Assembly: GCF_965184065.1 (NCBI RefSeq)
Contig: NZ_OZ239098.1
Origin: Methylopumilus sp026399645
Lineage (GTDB): Bacteria; Pseudomonadota; Gammaproteobacteria; Burkholderiales; Methylophilaceae
Length of the DNA: 64,000 nucleotides
Strand: one strand, 5' to 3'
Shown piece by piece: positions 18,347 through 26,952 of the stretch; positions within the stretch are counted from its first letter, which is position 1, and each line of letters begins with the position of its first letter. The translations under genes and the position numbers were made by a program. The notes below the pieces were generated by a model that had not been told where the DNA came from, made no database searches, and saw nothing but the letters and a program-made list of their open reading frames with translations.

Positions 18347-19304
18347 TCGGATCAACTGACTGACCTTGTTTTCTGATTTCAAAGTGAAGTTTCACTTTGT
18401 CAGCTCCAGAGTCACCCATCGTTGCAATCTTTTGCCCCTTCATAATGACTTGTCCTTCTTTAACGAGAAGTTCTTTGTTGTGAGCATACACAGATAAATA
18501 AGAGTTATTGTGTTTAATGATCACAAGTTTGCCATACCCTTTTAAATCTTCCCCGCTGTAAATAACCTTGCCCGGACCAGCTGCTTTAATTTCTTGACCG
18601 AGTGTTCCTACAATATCAATTCCCTTTTGGCCTTGCGCTTCGTTAAAAAGATTTTCTAACTTACCTTTAGTGGGCCATTGCCAATCTAATTTATCTTCTA
18701 AAGCAATAGGCGCACTTTCTTTAGATGTTATTGATGCGACATTATTTGTAGTTTGTGGTGTCGTCGTTTTTTGGTTATAGGCTTCATCCGTATATTTCTC
18801 TCTAAAAGCTTTAGGGCTGTCTAGGTGAGGAGTGCCACTTGTGACTGGTTTCGTTTGAGATTGAGTTTGAGCTGGAGATGCAGCTTCCGTGTTGGCAGCT
18901 ACTTCTTCATTATTTTTTAATGGTGTAGTGACGATATCTTCATTTTTTTTCATTTCATTTGTAGTAACAACAGGATTATTTGTTTTAACTTGATCAAATT
19001 TTATTTTTTCGCCCACTTTAATCGCATAAGGCTCTTTAATATCATTTGCCTGTGCAACTTCTTTGTAATAAAAACCACAATCAAGACTTAAACTATAAAG
19101 AGTGTCTCCTGGTTTGACGATATAAACATCTGGACATGGCTGAGTTGGATCCCTTTTGACTTTCGCAACAGATTTATTTTTTTGTATTACAGTTGATTTA
19201 TCCGCAGGAATTTTTTTCTCAGTGACTGGCGCTGGCGCATTCGATGCGCAGCCAGCGATCAAAGAAAATAGTGCCATATAAATAATAAAAAAATTCAATC
19301 TCAT
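18324..19304 (-). CDS. nlpD: NlpD-like lipoprotein: LysM plus LytM/M23 domain
   Basis: This 326-residue protein has the lipobox LIAGC (Cys19), a LysM peptidoglycan-binding domain (about 58-102, YIVKPGDTLYSL), a low-complexity Thr/Gln linker and a C-terminal M23 domain (about 225-320). The zinc-site positions are not conserved: QKGID stands where active enzymes have HxGxD, and KLHFEIR where they have HxHFE. It is therefore a degenerate M23 domain, as in E. coli NlpD, the activator of amidase AmiC at the septum. The surE-nlpD order supports the name. Confidence 0.88.
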   Translation of the reverse strand: MRLNFFIIYMALFSLIAGCASNAPAPVTEKKIPADKSTVIQKNKSVAKVKRDPTQPCPDVYIVKPGDTLYSLSLDCGFYYKEVAQANDIKEPYAIKVGEKIKFDQVKTNNPVVTTNEMKKNEDIVTTPLKNNEEVAANTEAASPAQTQSQTKPVTSGTPHLDSPKAFREKYTDEAYNQKTTTPQTTNNVASITSKESAPIALEDKLDWQWPTKGKLENLFNEAQGQKGIDIVGTLGQEIKAAGPGKVIYSGEDLKGYGKLVIIKHNNSYLSVYAHNKELLVKEGQVIMKGQKIATMGDSGADKVKLHFEIRKQGQSVDPTTFLGQP

Positions 19305-20050
19305 TTAAAGTTATTCATCCAAGTTTTTAAATCATTAATTTGATTATGTCTTGTAAGGTCTGCGTGAATGGGTGATACAGATACAAAGCCATGGCCGACT
19401 GAATAGAAATCAGTACCTTCTCCTCCATCATTTGGTAAGCCGGCAGCACCCACCCAATAAGAAGTATTGCCATCAATATCTTGTGTTTTATTGACAGGCT
19501 CAGCTTTATGTCTTTTTCCAAGCCTTGTGATATGTATACCTTGAATTTTTTCTAAGGGCACATCAGGCACATTAATATTTAAGAGCATAGCTTCTTTAGG
19601 TTTATTATTTTGGTAATGCAAAATAAGATCATTTGTAATAGATGCGGCCGTTTCAAAATAGGTCGCTTCGTGTTGTGACATTGAAATAGCAAATGAAGGA
19701 ATGTCCAGCAAGAAGCCTTCCATAGCAGCTGCTACCGTACCAGAGTAAATGGTGTCATCACCCATGTTGGCGCCATTATTAATACCAGAAATTACCATGT
19801 CTGGCATCTTGTCTAACAAGCCCGTTAATGCTAAATGCACGCAATCTGTTGGCGTGCCATTAATATAGTAATAATCTTTTTCAACTTCTGTAACTGTCAA
19901 TGGAAGATCAAGCGATAAAGAGTTGCTTGCGCCACTTCTATTTCTATCAGGTGCGACAATAGTAACGTGCGCTATTTTTTTTAAATAGCTTGCAAGCGTT
20001 TTAATACCAGGCGCGTCGTAGCCATCATCGTTAGATAAAAGAATATTCAT
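19301..20050 (-). CDS. surE: 5'/3'-nucleotidase SurE
   Basis: This 249-residue metal-dependent phosphatase acts on nucleoside monophosphates and is linked to stationary-phase survival. The N-terminal MNILLSNDDGYDAPGI holds the metal-binding pair Asp8-Asp9, and SGINNGANMGDDTIYSGTV (about 88-106) completes the active site. It overlaps nlpD by 4 bp (coupled) and follows the DUF2069 gene by 1 bp. Confidence 0.95.
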   Translation of the reverse strand: MNILLSNDDGYDAPGIKTLASYLKKIAHVTIVAPDRNRSGASNSLSLDLPLTVTEVEKDYYYINGTPTDCVHLALTGLLDKMPDMVISGINNGANMGDDTIYSGTVAAAMEGFLLDIPSFAISMSQHEATYFETAASITNDLILHYQNNKPKEAMLLNINVPDVPLEKIQGIHITRLGKRHKAEPVNKTQDIDGNTSYWVGAAGLPNDGGEGTDFYSVGHGFVSVSPIHADLTRHNQINDLKTWMNNFK

Positions 20051-20051
20051 A

Positions 20052-20387
20052 TTACGAACGACTGACTTTCAGATAAAACGTTACACATAGAAAAAATACA
20101 ACACTTAAAAAAACTTCAAGAAGTGCTATTTTAGATGATAGACCGAGATCGGAATAGGCTCTCACAACGCCTTCAATAAAATAAATAAATATGAGCAAGC
20201 CAGACCATTTATAAGTATAAATTTTTCCTTTAAGAATACCCATCATTGAAATGAGAAGAGGGACAATTTTAAGCACCAGCCATGAACTCTGACTTTTAAA
20301 GGGCGCCAAAAATAACTCCCAAGAGCACAAAAGAAAAATAAGACAGATAAGACTAATGGAAGCTCCTAACTGGAGATAATTTTTCAT
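20052..20387 (-). CDS. DUF2069 small membrane protein
   Basis: This 111-residue protein has about four hydrophobic segments, with the DUF2069 pattern around WELFLAPFKSQSSWLVLKIVPLLISMMGILKGKIYTYKW. The family is unstudied, and in betaproteobacteria it is commonly next to wrbA, as here (4-bp overlap with wrbA upstream, 1 bp to surE downstream). No function can be assigned beyond inner-membrane location. Confidence 0.8.
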   Translation of the reverse strand: MKNYLQLGASISLICLIFLLCSWELFLAPFKSQSSWLVLKIVPLLISMMGILKGKIYTYKWSGLLIFIYFIEGVVRAYSDLGLSSKIALLEVFLSVVFFLCVTFYLKVSRS

Positions 20388-20977
20388 ACTGAAAGTTTAA
20401 GCGCGGTTTCAGCTAGTCGCTTACCCATAGCAAGACATATTTTTTTCTCATCATCAGATATTGGTGCTTTATTAGATTCACCAGCCACATGAGAAGGCCC
20501 ATAAGGCGTGCCCCCTGTTTTGGTGCTACTTAATTCTGGAACGGAGTAGGGCACACCCACAATCACCATACCTAAATGAAGTAATGGAAGTTGCATGCTA
20601 AGAAGTGTTGATTCATTACCACCATGATGAGAGCCCGAAGAAGTAAATACACAAGCAGGTTTTCCGATAAGGCTTCCGCTTAACCATAAAGATATAGTGC
20701 TATCGATAAAATATTTAAGAGGTGCTGCCATATTTCCAAATCTCGTAGGACTTCCCATAGCAAGACCTATACATTCTTCAAGATCTTTGTGGTCAACATA
20801 AGGAGGGCCTTCGCTAGGAATACTGTCTTCCAAAGCCTGAACGGTAGATGTTACTTTAGGCACAGTTCGAATTCTTGCTTTAACACCAGGAATGGATTCA
20901 ATACCTCTCGCAATGAATGTGGCCATTTCTCCAACCGCACCCCCGTGAGAGTAGTAAAGAACTAAAACTTCTTTCAT
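20384..20977 (-). CDS. wrbA: NAD(P)H:quinone oxidoreductase, WrbA family
   Basis: This 197-residue flavodoxin-like FMN protein reduces quinones by two electrons. VLYYSHGGAVGEMA (about 6-19) is the FMN-phosphate loop, and GSPTRFGNMAAPLKYFID (about 74-91) and FTSSGSHHGGNE (about 111-122) are WrbA-specific. Its start overlaps the purB stop by one base. Confidence 0.93.
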   Translation of the reverse strand: MKEVLVLYYSHGGAVGEMATFIARGIESIPGVKARIRTVPKVTSTVQALEDSIPSEGPPYVDHKDLEECIGLAMGSPTRFGNMAAPLKYFIDSTISLWLSGSLIGKPACVFTSSGSHHGGNESTLLSMQLPLLHLGMVIVGVPYSVPELSSTKTGGTPYGPSHVAGESNKAPISDDEKKICLAMGKRLAETALKLSV

Positions 20978-22347
20978 TAGATTTTTTTTGCCAACTCAGT
21001 AGCGTCACCGATATAAGTTGCCGGTGTTAATCGAAGTAATCCATCTTTGGCTTCTTGAGGAATTTCAAGTTGCCCAATAAAACTTTGAATAATTTCTATA
21101 GATATATGATCTTTACCGCGCGTTAACTCTTTAAGTTTCTCATATGGATTTTCAATGCCATATCTTCTCATAACAGTTTGAATGGGTTCAGCTAAAACTT
21201 CCCAAGCATGATCTAAATCATCAGATAATTTTTTTGCATTAATTTCTAATTTATTAAGGCCTTTAAGACAAGAATCAATAGCAAGGATTGTATAACCAAA
21301 ACCTAGACCAATATTTCGAATGACAGTAGAGTCAGTCAAGTCTCTTTGCCATCTTGAGATAGGAAGCTTTTCTGAAAAATGAGTTAACAGCGCATTTGCA
21401 ATACCAAGATTACCTTCTGAATTTTCAAAATCAATAGGATTCACTTTATGAGGCATGGTAGATGAGCCCACTTCATTTTCTTTTAATTTTTGTTTGAAAT
21501 AACCAAGTGATATATAACCCCAAATGTCTCGATTGAGATCGATCATAATCGTATTCATTCTTATCATATTTTGAAAGAGTTCTGCCATGTAATCATGTGG
21601 CTCAATTTGTGTTGTATACGGATTGAAAGTAAGACCAAATGACTCTACAAATGTTTTTGAAAATGACTGCCAATTAAATGTAGGGTAAGTTGTGATATGT
21701 GCATTGAAATTACCTACAGCACCATTTATTTTGCCTAGAATCTCTTGTGCTTTAAATTGATCCATTTGTCTTTGAAGCCTATAAGCGACATTAGCCATTT
21801 CTTTACCCATCGTAGTTGGGCTTGCAGCTTGACCATGGGTTCTGGCTAACATAGCGTGATCACTTAAATCATGTGCTAGATCTTTTAATTTTTTAATGAT
21901 GTTTTCAAGGTGAGGTGTTAAAACAGTTTCCTTGGCATGTTTAATCATGAGGGCATGTGAAAGATTATTAATATCTTCAGAGGTGCATGCAAAATGAATA
22001 AATTCTGAAATGCTTTGAATTTCTTGATTGTCTTTAAATTTATTTTTTAACCAATACTCAACTGCTTTTACATCATGATTTGTGGTCTCTTCAATTTTTT
22101 TAATTTCAGCGGCATCAGCTTCGCTAAAGGATTGAATAGTTTTTTGGAGTGACTCTCTTGTTGATGCACTTAGAACTGTAACTTCTTTAATAGCTTTTTC
22201 ATCAGACAATGAAATGAGCCATTTAATTTCAACTTCAACACGGAATTTAATGAGAGCAAACTCACTAAAGTACTGGCGCAAATTATCGACTTTTTTAGCG
22301 TATCTTCCATCTAAGGGAGACAGGGCATTCAGGGTTGATAATTGCAT
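20977..22347 (-). CDS. purB: Adenylosuccinate lyase
   Basis: This 456-residue fumarase-superfamily enzyme acts twice in purine synthesis, on SAICAR and adenylosuccinate. The family signature GSSTMPHKVNPIDFEN (about 295-310) and the histidine region ARTHGQAASPTTMGKE (about 168-183) are intact. Length matches E. coli PurB. It heads a minus-strand run purB-wrbA-DUF2069-surE-nlpD. Confidence 0.97.
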   Translation of the reverse strand: MQLSTLNALSPLDGRYAKKVDNLRQYFSEFALIKFRVEVEIKWLISLSDEKAIKEVTVLSASTRESLQKTIQSFSEADAAEIKKIEETTNHDVKAVEYWLKNKFKDNQEIQSISEFIHFACTSEDINNLSHALMIKHAKETVLTPHLENIIKKLKDLAHDLSDHAMLARTHGQAASPTTMGKEMANVAYRLQRQMDQFKAQEILGKINGAVGNFNAHITTYPTFNWQSFSKTFVESFGLTFNPYTTQIEPHDYMAELFQNMIRMNTIMIDLNRDIWGYISLGYFKQKLKENEVGSSTMPHKVNPIDFENSEGNLGIANALLTHFSEKLPISRWQRDLTDSTVIRNIGLGFGYTILAIDSCLKGLNKLEINAKKLSDDLDHAWEVLAEPIQTVMRRYGIENPYEKLKELTRGKDHISIEIIQSFIGQLEIPQEAKDGLLRLTPATYIGDATELAKKI

Positions 22348-22378
22348 GTAAAAATCCTATGAGATATATAGTGTTATT

Positions 22379-23218
22379 TTAACTCGTTTTTACATCAATT
22401 TCATAAGAACCGTGGCCGTTAAGACCTAATTGCTGGCTTAAATACGGCATGATTTCTTGTAATTGTTCTTTGAGTTTCCATGGTGGATTAATGATAAAAA
22501 GATAGCTACCGAACATCCCAATATCATCACTTGGTTTAGCAATCGAAAGGCTTACATAAAGCCATTCTCTAACGTTCAATTTTTGAAGTTGTTTAAGCAT
22601 GGTTAAGGGTTCAGGTCGATCAATCAAAGGGCACCAAACCATATAGATACCCGTTTCAAAACGTTTTAAACTGTCTTTTAAGGATTCCACCACTTTAAGG
22701 TAATCGTTTTTAATTTCGTAAGAGGGATCGGTTAAAACAAGTCCTCTTTTTGGAGGTGGCGGAATAAGGGCTTTTAATCCATTAAAGCCATCTTCACCAT
22801 AGATTTTGGTATTCGGCTTTTTACCTAAAGTATGAAGAAGCGAAGTTAAGTCGGTCGGGTGTAATTCAAAGAGCCTAATTCTGTCTTCATGAGATAACAT
22901 CTGACTCGCGATCCAAGGGGAGCCAGGATATTGTTTCAACTGATCGCCACCATTGAGCTTTCGAATAACTTCAGTATATTTTGCTAAAACTAATGGTTTT
23001 TTTTCGTCATGAAAGATTTTTTTAATACCATCTAGATGTTCGGATGTTTTATTAGAAAACTCACTTTCAAGCGAATACTTACCTGCCCCTGCATGCGTAT
23101 CAATAAACCAATAAGGTTTATTTTTTTGTTTGAGGTAATCTAATATCAGTGTAAGCACAATATGTTTTAAAACATCTGCATGATTGCCTGCGTGAAAGCC
23201 GTGTCGATAACTAAGCAT
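22379..23218 (-). CDS. rlmJ: 23S rRNA (adenine(2030)-N6)-methyltransferase
   Basis: This 279-residue protein starts LSYRHGFHAGNHADVLKH, the RlmJ N-terminal signature. Its catalytic DPSYE motif (DPPY type) is at about residues 165-169. It methylates A2030 of 23S rRNA using SAM. It is divergent from the uracil-DNA glycosylase gene, with 75 bp between start codons. Confidence 0.94.
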   Translation of the reverse strand: MLSYRHGFHAGNHADVLKHIVLTLILDYLKQKNKPYWFIDTHAGAGKYSLESEFSNKTSEHLDGIKKIFHDEKKPLVLAKYTEVIRKLNGGDQLKQYPGSPWIASQMLSHEDRIRLFELHPTDLTSLLHTLGKKPNTKIYGEDGFNGLKALIPPPPKRGLVLTDPSYEIKNDYLKVVESLKDSLKRFETGIYMVWCPLIDRPEPLTMLKQLQKLNVREWLYVSLSIAKPSDDIGMFGSYLFIINPPWKLKEQLQEIMPYLSQQLGLNGHGSYEIDVKTS

Positions 23219-23293
23219 GGATAGAGGACATGATGAACATGGGCTATTATAGAGTTTATAAATAAAATACGTGAATTCTCACGATATAAAATA

Positions 23294-23926
23294 ATGACAC
23301 AATATAAAGAAGACTGCAGAGAGTGCCCTCGACTTGCTACATTTCTAGATCAAGTTAAATTAGAGCAGCCTAATTATTTTTGTAAGCCTGTGCCGCCTTT
23401 TGGCGATACATCGATTCGTTTATTGATTGTAGGTTTAGCGCCCGGTATGCACGGAGCAAACAGAACAGGTAGGCCCTTTACTGGGGATTTTGCAGGGATT
23501 CTTTTATATAAAGCCTTGTTTCACTTTGGATTTTCGAACCAACAAGAGTCCACTGCAGCTGATGATTCATTAAAGCTCATTCATTGCAGGATTACAAATG
23601 CTGTTAAATGTTTACCCCCACAAAATAAACCCGAACCTAAAGAAATAAAACAATGTAATCACTATTTAAAGTCGGAGTTAGATTTACTTCAGCCTCGCAC
23701 TTTAGTATTAGCTTTAGGAAGTATTGCGCATCAATCTGTCTTATCGGCTTTTCAATTGAAAAAATCTGATTATGTATTTTCACATGGCGCTCGTCATGAT
23801 TTGCCTAATCAGTTAGTTTTGTATGATAGTTATCATTGCAGTCGATACAATACGCAAACAAAAAGACTTACCGAAGAAATGTTTTTTAGTGTTTTTCAAT
23901 CAATCAAAAAAGAAATGGAGAATTAA
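23294..23926 (+). CDS. Type-5 uracil-DNA glycosylase
   Basis: This 210-residue Fe-S uracil-DNA glycosylase is of the UDGb type. The motif GLAPGMHGANRTGRPFTGD (about 51-69) matches family 5 rather than family 4 (GEAPG) or UNG. Cys8 and Cys11, with later cysteines around KCLPP and CNHY, form the cluster set. YHCSRYNTQ near the C-terminus stands where other families have HPS. It would remove uracil and some deaminated purines. It is followed 3 bp downstream by the tautomerase. Confidence 0.85.
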   Translation: MTQYKEDCRECPRLATFLDQVKLEQPNYFCKPVPPFGDTSIRLLIVGLAPGMHGANRTGRPFTGDFAGILLYKALFHFGFSNQQESTAADDSLKLIHCRITNAVKCLPPQNKPEPKEIKQCNHYLKSELDLLQPRTLVLALGSIAHQSVLSAFQLKKSDYVFSHGARHDLPNQLVLYDSYHCSRYNTQTKRLTEEMFFSVFQSIKKEMEN

Positions 23927-23928
23927 AA

Positions 23929-24108
23929 ATGCCTTACATTAATATTAAATTAGCAGGAACCTTAAATCGCGATCAAAAAGAAACTATCGCAAAAGAAATC
24001 ACAGCGCTGATGGAAAAAGTAGCCCATAAACCAGCGTCGTATACCTACATTGTATTTGATGAAGTTAAAGGTGAGGATTGGTCAGTAGGGGGTAGTTTGT
24101 TAGGCTAG
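23929..24108 (+). CDS. 4-oxalocrotonate tautomerase family protein
   Basis: This 59-residue protein begins MPYINIKLAG, with the catalytic Pro1 after methionine removal, and ends in a GEDWSVGGSLL segment typical of small 4-OT-fold tautomerases. The start is 3 bp past the glycosylase stop and uvrC begins 5 bp after this stop, so all three are co-transcribed. The physiological substrate is not predictable; no aromatic meta-cleavage genes are nearby. Confidence 0.88.
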   Translation: MPYINIKLAGTLNRDQKETIAKEITALMEKVAHKPASYTYIVFDEVKGEDWSVGGSLLG

Positions 24109-24112
24109 TTAT

Positions 24113-25909
24113 ATGGACATTAAACCCTTTTTAAAGACACTCCCTAATTTGCCTGGTGTATATCGAATGATTAATCAGGCTGGGGAAGTCATTTATGTCG
24201 GGAAAGCCAAAGACCTAAAGAAGAGGGTTGCATCTTACTTTGTTAAAACGATTGCAAGTCCAAGAACAAAAATGATGGTGGGTCACATCGACCATATTGA
24301 AATCACAGTGACCCATTCGGAAGCTGAGGCACTGATCTTAGAAAATAATATGATTAAGTCTCACATGCCTCGTTATAACGTTATTTTTAGAGATGATAAA
24401 TCTTACCCATACATTGTTCTCACTGGCGAAAAATATTCACGTTTAGCTTTTCATCGAGGGGCTCAGAAAAAAGGAAACCAATATTTCGGACCCTTCCCGA
24501 ATACAAATGCAGTAAGAGAAAGCATTCAGCTCTTACAAAAAGTTTTTAAATTAAGAACATGCGAAAACTCAGTATTCAAAAATAGATCAAGACCATGTCT
24601 TCAATATCAGATTCATCGCTGCACCGCACCATGTGTCGATCTTATTCGAGAGGATGAGTATAAAAATGATATTAAACATGCATCACTTTTCCTAGAAGGC
24701 AAAGACAGTGAAGTCATAAGCCAACTTACAAACCAAATGAATGAAGCAGCTACTTCACATGCATATGAACATGCAGCTTTATATCGTGATCGCATTCAGA
24801 GTTTAAGACAAGTTAGAACAAAGCAATTTGTCAGTGACTTTAGTGCTAGCGATGCTGACATTATTGCTTGTGTGGAAGAGGCTGGTGAATATTGCCTTAA
24901 CTTGGTCATGATTCGTGCAGGTCGACATTTAGGCGATAAAAGTTTCTTTCCAAAAAACGCGACGGATATTGAAACTCAAGATGTGATTGAAACCTTTATT
25001 GCTCAATACTATACAAATCAAACCATACCTAAATTAATTGTGACCCAAGAGCATGTTAATCAATTGCTTATGTCTGAATTTTTTAAATTAAATTACGACA
25101 TCGAAGTAAAAGTCATTAATAAAGCAATCGGTGATAAACGTGTATGGCTCACTATGGCCCAAAAGAATGCGCAGATTGCTTTAAAACAAAAACTGATGCA
25201 ATCAGAAAGCCAGGAAAATAGGGTGGAAGCATTGAAAGCAATTTTCAATCTATCGGACTCATTCTCAAGAATCGAATGTTTTGATATTAGTCATACCATG
25301 GGCGAGGGCACGGTAGCCTCTTGTGTGGTGTTTGATAAAGGCAATCTTCAAAATAAAGAATATAGACGTTTTAATATTGAAGATATTACGCCAGGCGATG
25401 ATTATGCTGCTATGCGTGAAGTATTAATGCGTCGCTACAAAAAAATTGCAACAGGTGAAGGTGTGAAGCCAGATCTTATTTTTATTGATGGAGGCAAGGG
25501 CCAGCTCAATATAGCGATTGAGGTGATTCAAGAATTAGGCTTGAGCGATATTATGCTTGTGGGTATTGCTAAAGGCGAAGGGAGAAAGCCAGGATTGGAA
25601 CAGCTTTTTTTAGAAGGTAAAAGTGAGCCCATTATTGTGAAAAAAGATAATGTTGGATTTCACTTAATCCAGCAAATAAGAGACGAAGCTCATCGTTTTG
25701 CTATTTCAGGTCATAGAGCGAAGCGCGCTAAAAAAAGAATCACTTCATCTCTAGAGGATATTGAAGGTATCGGTGCACAAAAGAGAAAAAATCTACTCGT
25801 CTATTTTGGCGGTATAGAGCGTATTAAAAATGCTAGTATTGAAGAAATTATCATGGTTGATGGTATTGATAAAAAATTAGCTGAAAAAATTTACGACTAC
25901 TTTCATTGA
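24113..25909 (+). CDS. uvrC: Excinuclease ABC subunit C
   Basis: This 598-residue protein makes the incisions of nucleotide-excision repair. It has an N-terminal GIY-YIG nuclease domain (about 13-95, PGVYRMINQAGEVIYVGKAKDL), a cysteine-containing region RPCLQYQIHRCTAPC, a UVR motif near 200, an RNase H-like domain with the FDISH motif and the DGGKGQL segment, and C-terminal helix-hairpin-helix repeats. uvrC-pgsA-tRNA order is shared with E. coli. Confidence 0.97.
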   Translation: MDIKPFLKTLPNLPGVYRMINQAGEVIYVGKAKDLKKRVASYFVKTIASPRTKMMVGHIDHIEITVTHSEAEALILENNMIKSHMPRYNVIFRDDKSYPYIVLTGEKYSRLAFHRGAQKKGNQYFGPFPNTNAVRESIQLLQKVFKLRTCENSVFKNRSRPCLQYQIHRCTAPCVDLIREDEYKNDIKHASLFLEGKDSEVISQLTNQMNEAATSHAYEHAALYRDRIQSLRQVRTKQFVSDFSASDADIIACVEEAGEYCLNLVMIRAGRHLGDKSFFPKNATDIETQDVIETFIAQYYTNQTIPKLIVTQEHVNQLLMSEFFKLNYDIEVKVINKAIGDKRVWLTMAQKNAQIALKQKLMQSESQENRVEALKAIFNLSDSFSRIECFDISHTMGEGTVASCVVFDKGNLQNKEYRRFNIEDITPGDDYAAMREVLMRRYKKIATGEGVKPDLIFIDGGKGQLNIAIEVIQELGLSDIMLVGIAKGEGRKPGLEQLFLEGKSEPIIVKKDNVGFHLIQQIRDEAHRFAISGHRAKRAKKRITSSLEDIEGIGAQKRKNLLVYFGGIERIKNASIEEIIMVDGIDKKLAEKIYDYFH

Positions 25910-25921
25910 AAATAAATACAT

Positions 25922-26500
25922 ATGAAAATTAATGTTCCTAATGCACTTACTTTTTTCAGGGTGTTTTTGATTCCTTGTTTTGTAGGTATTTATTACCTAC
26001 CTCATACTTTAATTGGTCAGCCTTTAATGAATTGGATAGGTGCTGGCATTTTCTTATTTGCGGCAATCACAGACTGGTTAGATGGATTCTTTGCGCGGTA
26101 TTTAAATCAAGCCTCTAAATTCGGTGCTTTTTTTGATCCCGTAGCAGACAAATTGATGGTAGTGGCTGCCCTGCTTGTTTTGGTAGAGCTTGATCGGGTC
26201 AATGCGATTATCTCTTTAGTGATCATTGGTCGCGAGCTCTCTATTAGCTCTTTGCGGGAATGGATGGCAACAATTGGCAAGCCAGGTGGTATGGCGGTGA
26301 TGTTTGTAGGTAAGCTTAAGACAACGATCCAAATGATTGCTATTCTAATGCTCCTTTACTGGGACAATCTATGGTTTATCAATGTAAAGTGGATAGGTAA
26401 TATATTGATTAATATAGCCGCACTGTTGACTGTGATTTCGATGGGGTATTACATCCGTGTGGCGTGGCCTACCTTGAGAAAGAGCATTAAAATCAGGTAA
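25922..26500 (+). CDS. pgsA: CDP-diacylglycerol-glycerol-3-phosphate 3-phosphatidyltransferase
   Basis: This 192-residue membrane enzyme commits CDP-diacylglycerol to phosphatidylglycerol. The CDP-alcohol phosphatidyltransferase motif is intact: DWLDGFFARYLNQASKFGAFFDPVADK (about 48-74), with the DG..AR...G...D...D spacing. It follows uvrC by 12 bp and precedes the tRNA cluster. Confidence 0.95.
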   Translation: MKINVPNALTFFRVFLIPCFVGIYYLPHTLIGQPLMNWIGAGIFLFAAITDWLDGFFARYLNQASKFGAFFDPVADKLMVVAALLVLVELDRVNAIISLVIIGRELSISSLREWMATIGKPGGMAVMFVGKLKTTIQMIAILMLLYWDNLWFINVKWIGNILINIAALLTVISMGYYIRVAWPTLRKSIKIR

Positions 26501-26527
26501 ACCTTAAGGTTTTGGCGAGACTTTAAA

Positions 26528-26555
26528 TTGACACTAGCTCAAAAAACGCTAAAAT
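26528..26555 (+). promoter_or_regulatory. Sigma-70-type promoter of the tRNA cluster
   Basis: TTGACA (26528-26533), a 16-bp spacer and TAAAAT (26550-26555) end 14 bp before tRNA-Gly. The -35 is consensus and the -10 differs at one position. Confidence 0.75.
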
Positions 26556-26569
26556 ACTCGCTTCTTTAC

Positions 26570-26645
26570 GCGGGAATAGCTCAGTTGGTAGAGCGCAACC
26601 TTGCCAAGGTTGAGGTCGCGAGTTCGAGACTCGTTTCCCGCTCCA
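26570..26645 (+). tRNA. tRNA-Gly (GCC)
   Basis: This is a 76-nt cloverleaf with encoded CCA. The acceptor arms GCGGGAA and TTCCCGC pair, the T-arm GTTCGAG is present and the anticodon loop reads GCC. First of three tRNAs after pgsA, matching the E. coli glyW-cysT-leuZ order. Confidence 0.97.
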
Positions 26646-26651
26646 AATCAA

Positions 26652-26680
26652 AAACGGGGAAGCATCGTCTTCCCCTTTTT
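26652..26680 (+). terminator. Hairpin with T-run between tRNA-Gly and tRNA-Cys
   Basis: GGGGAAG (26656-26662) pairs with CTTCCCC (26669-26675), followed by TTTTT. It has intrinsic terminator form. It may give partial termination or act as a processing structure, since tRNA-Cys starts only 21 bp later. Confidence 0.7.
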
Positions 26681-26700
26681 AATTTTGGAGATATTGCTGT

Positions 26701-26774
26701 GGCGCGATAGCAAAATGGTTATGCAGCGGCCTGCAAAGCCGTAGACGCCAGTTCGATTCTGGCTCGCGCCTCCA
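26701..26774 (+). tRNA. tRNA-Cys (GCA)
   Basis: This is a 74-nt cloverleaf with encoded CCA. Acceptor GGCGCGA pairs with TCGCGCC, the anticodon loop CTGCAAA gives GCA, and the T-arm contains GTTCGATT. Confidence 0.97.
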
Positions 26775-26843
26775 CTTATTGGTAGTTAAGCCTATTTAAG
26801 AATAATTTAGTGATAAAATTCGCTTCTAGTTTTATTTCAAAAG

Positions 26844-26930
26844 GCCCGGGTGGTGAAATTGGTAGACACAAGAGACTTAAAATCTCTCGATCGCAAGGTC
26901 GTGCCGGTTCGATTCCGGCTCCGGGCACCA
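26844..26930 (+). tRNA. tRNA-Leu (TAA)
   Basis: This is an 87-nt class II tRNA with a long variable arm and encoded CCA. Acceptor GCCCGGG pairs with CCCGGGC allowing the usual single offset, and the anticodon loop CTTAAAA reads TAA. An AT-rich stretch with GATAAAAT about 30 bp upstream could be its own -10. Confidence 0.97.
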
Positions 26931-26952
26931 CATTTAATTATTTCCTTGTAGT

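Noticed and set aside
26528..26710. Open frame of 60 codons across the tRNA-Gly gene
   Set aside because: It covers a complete tRNA, its promoter and a terminator; the frame is incidental.
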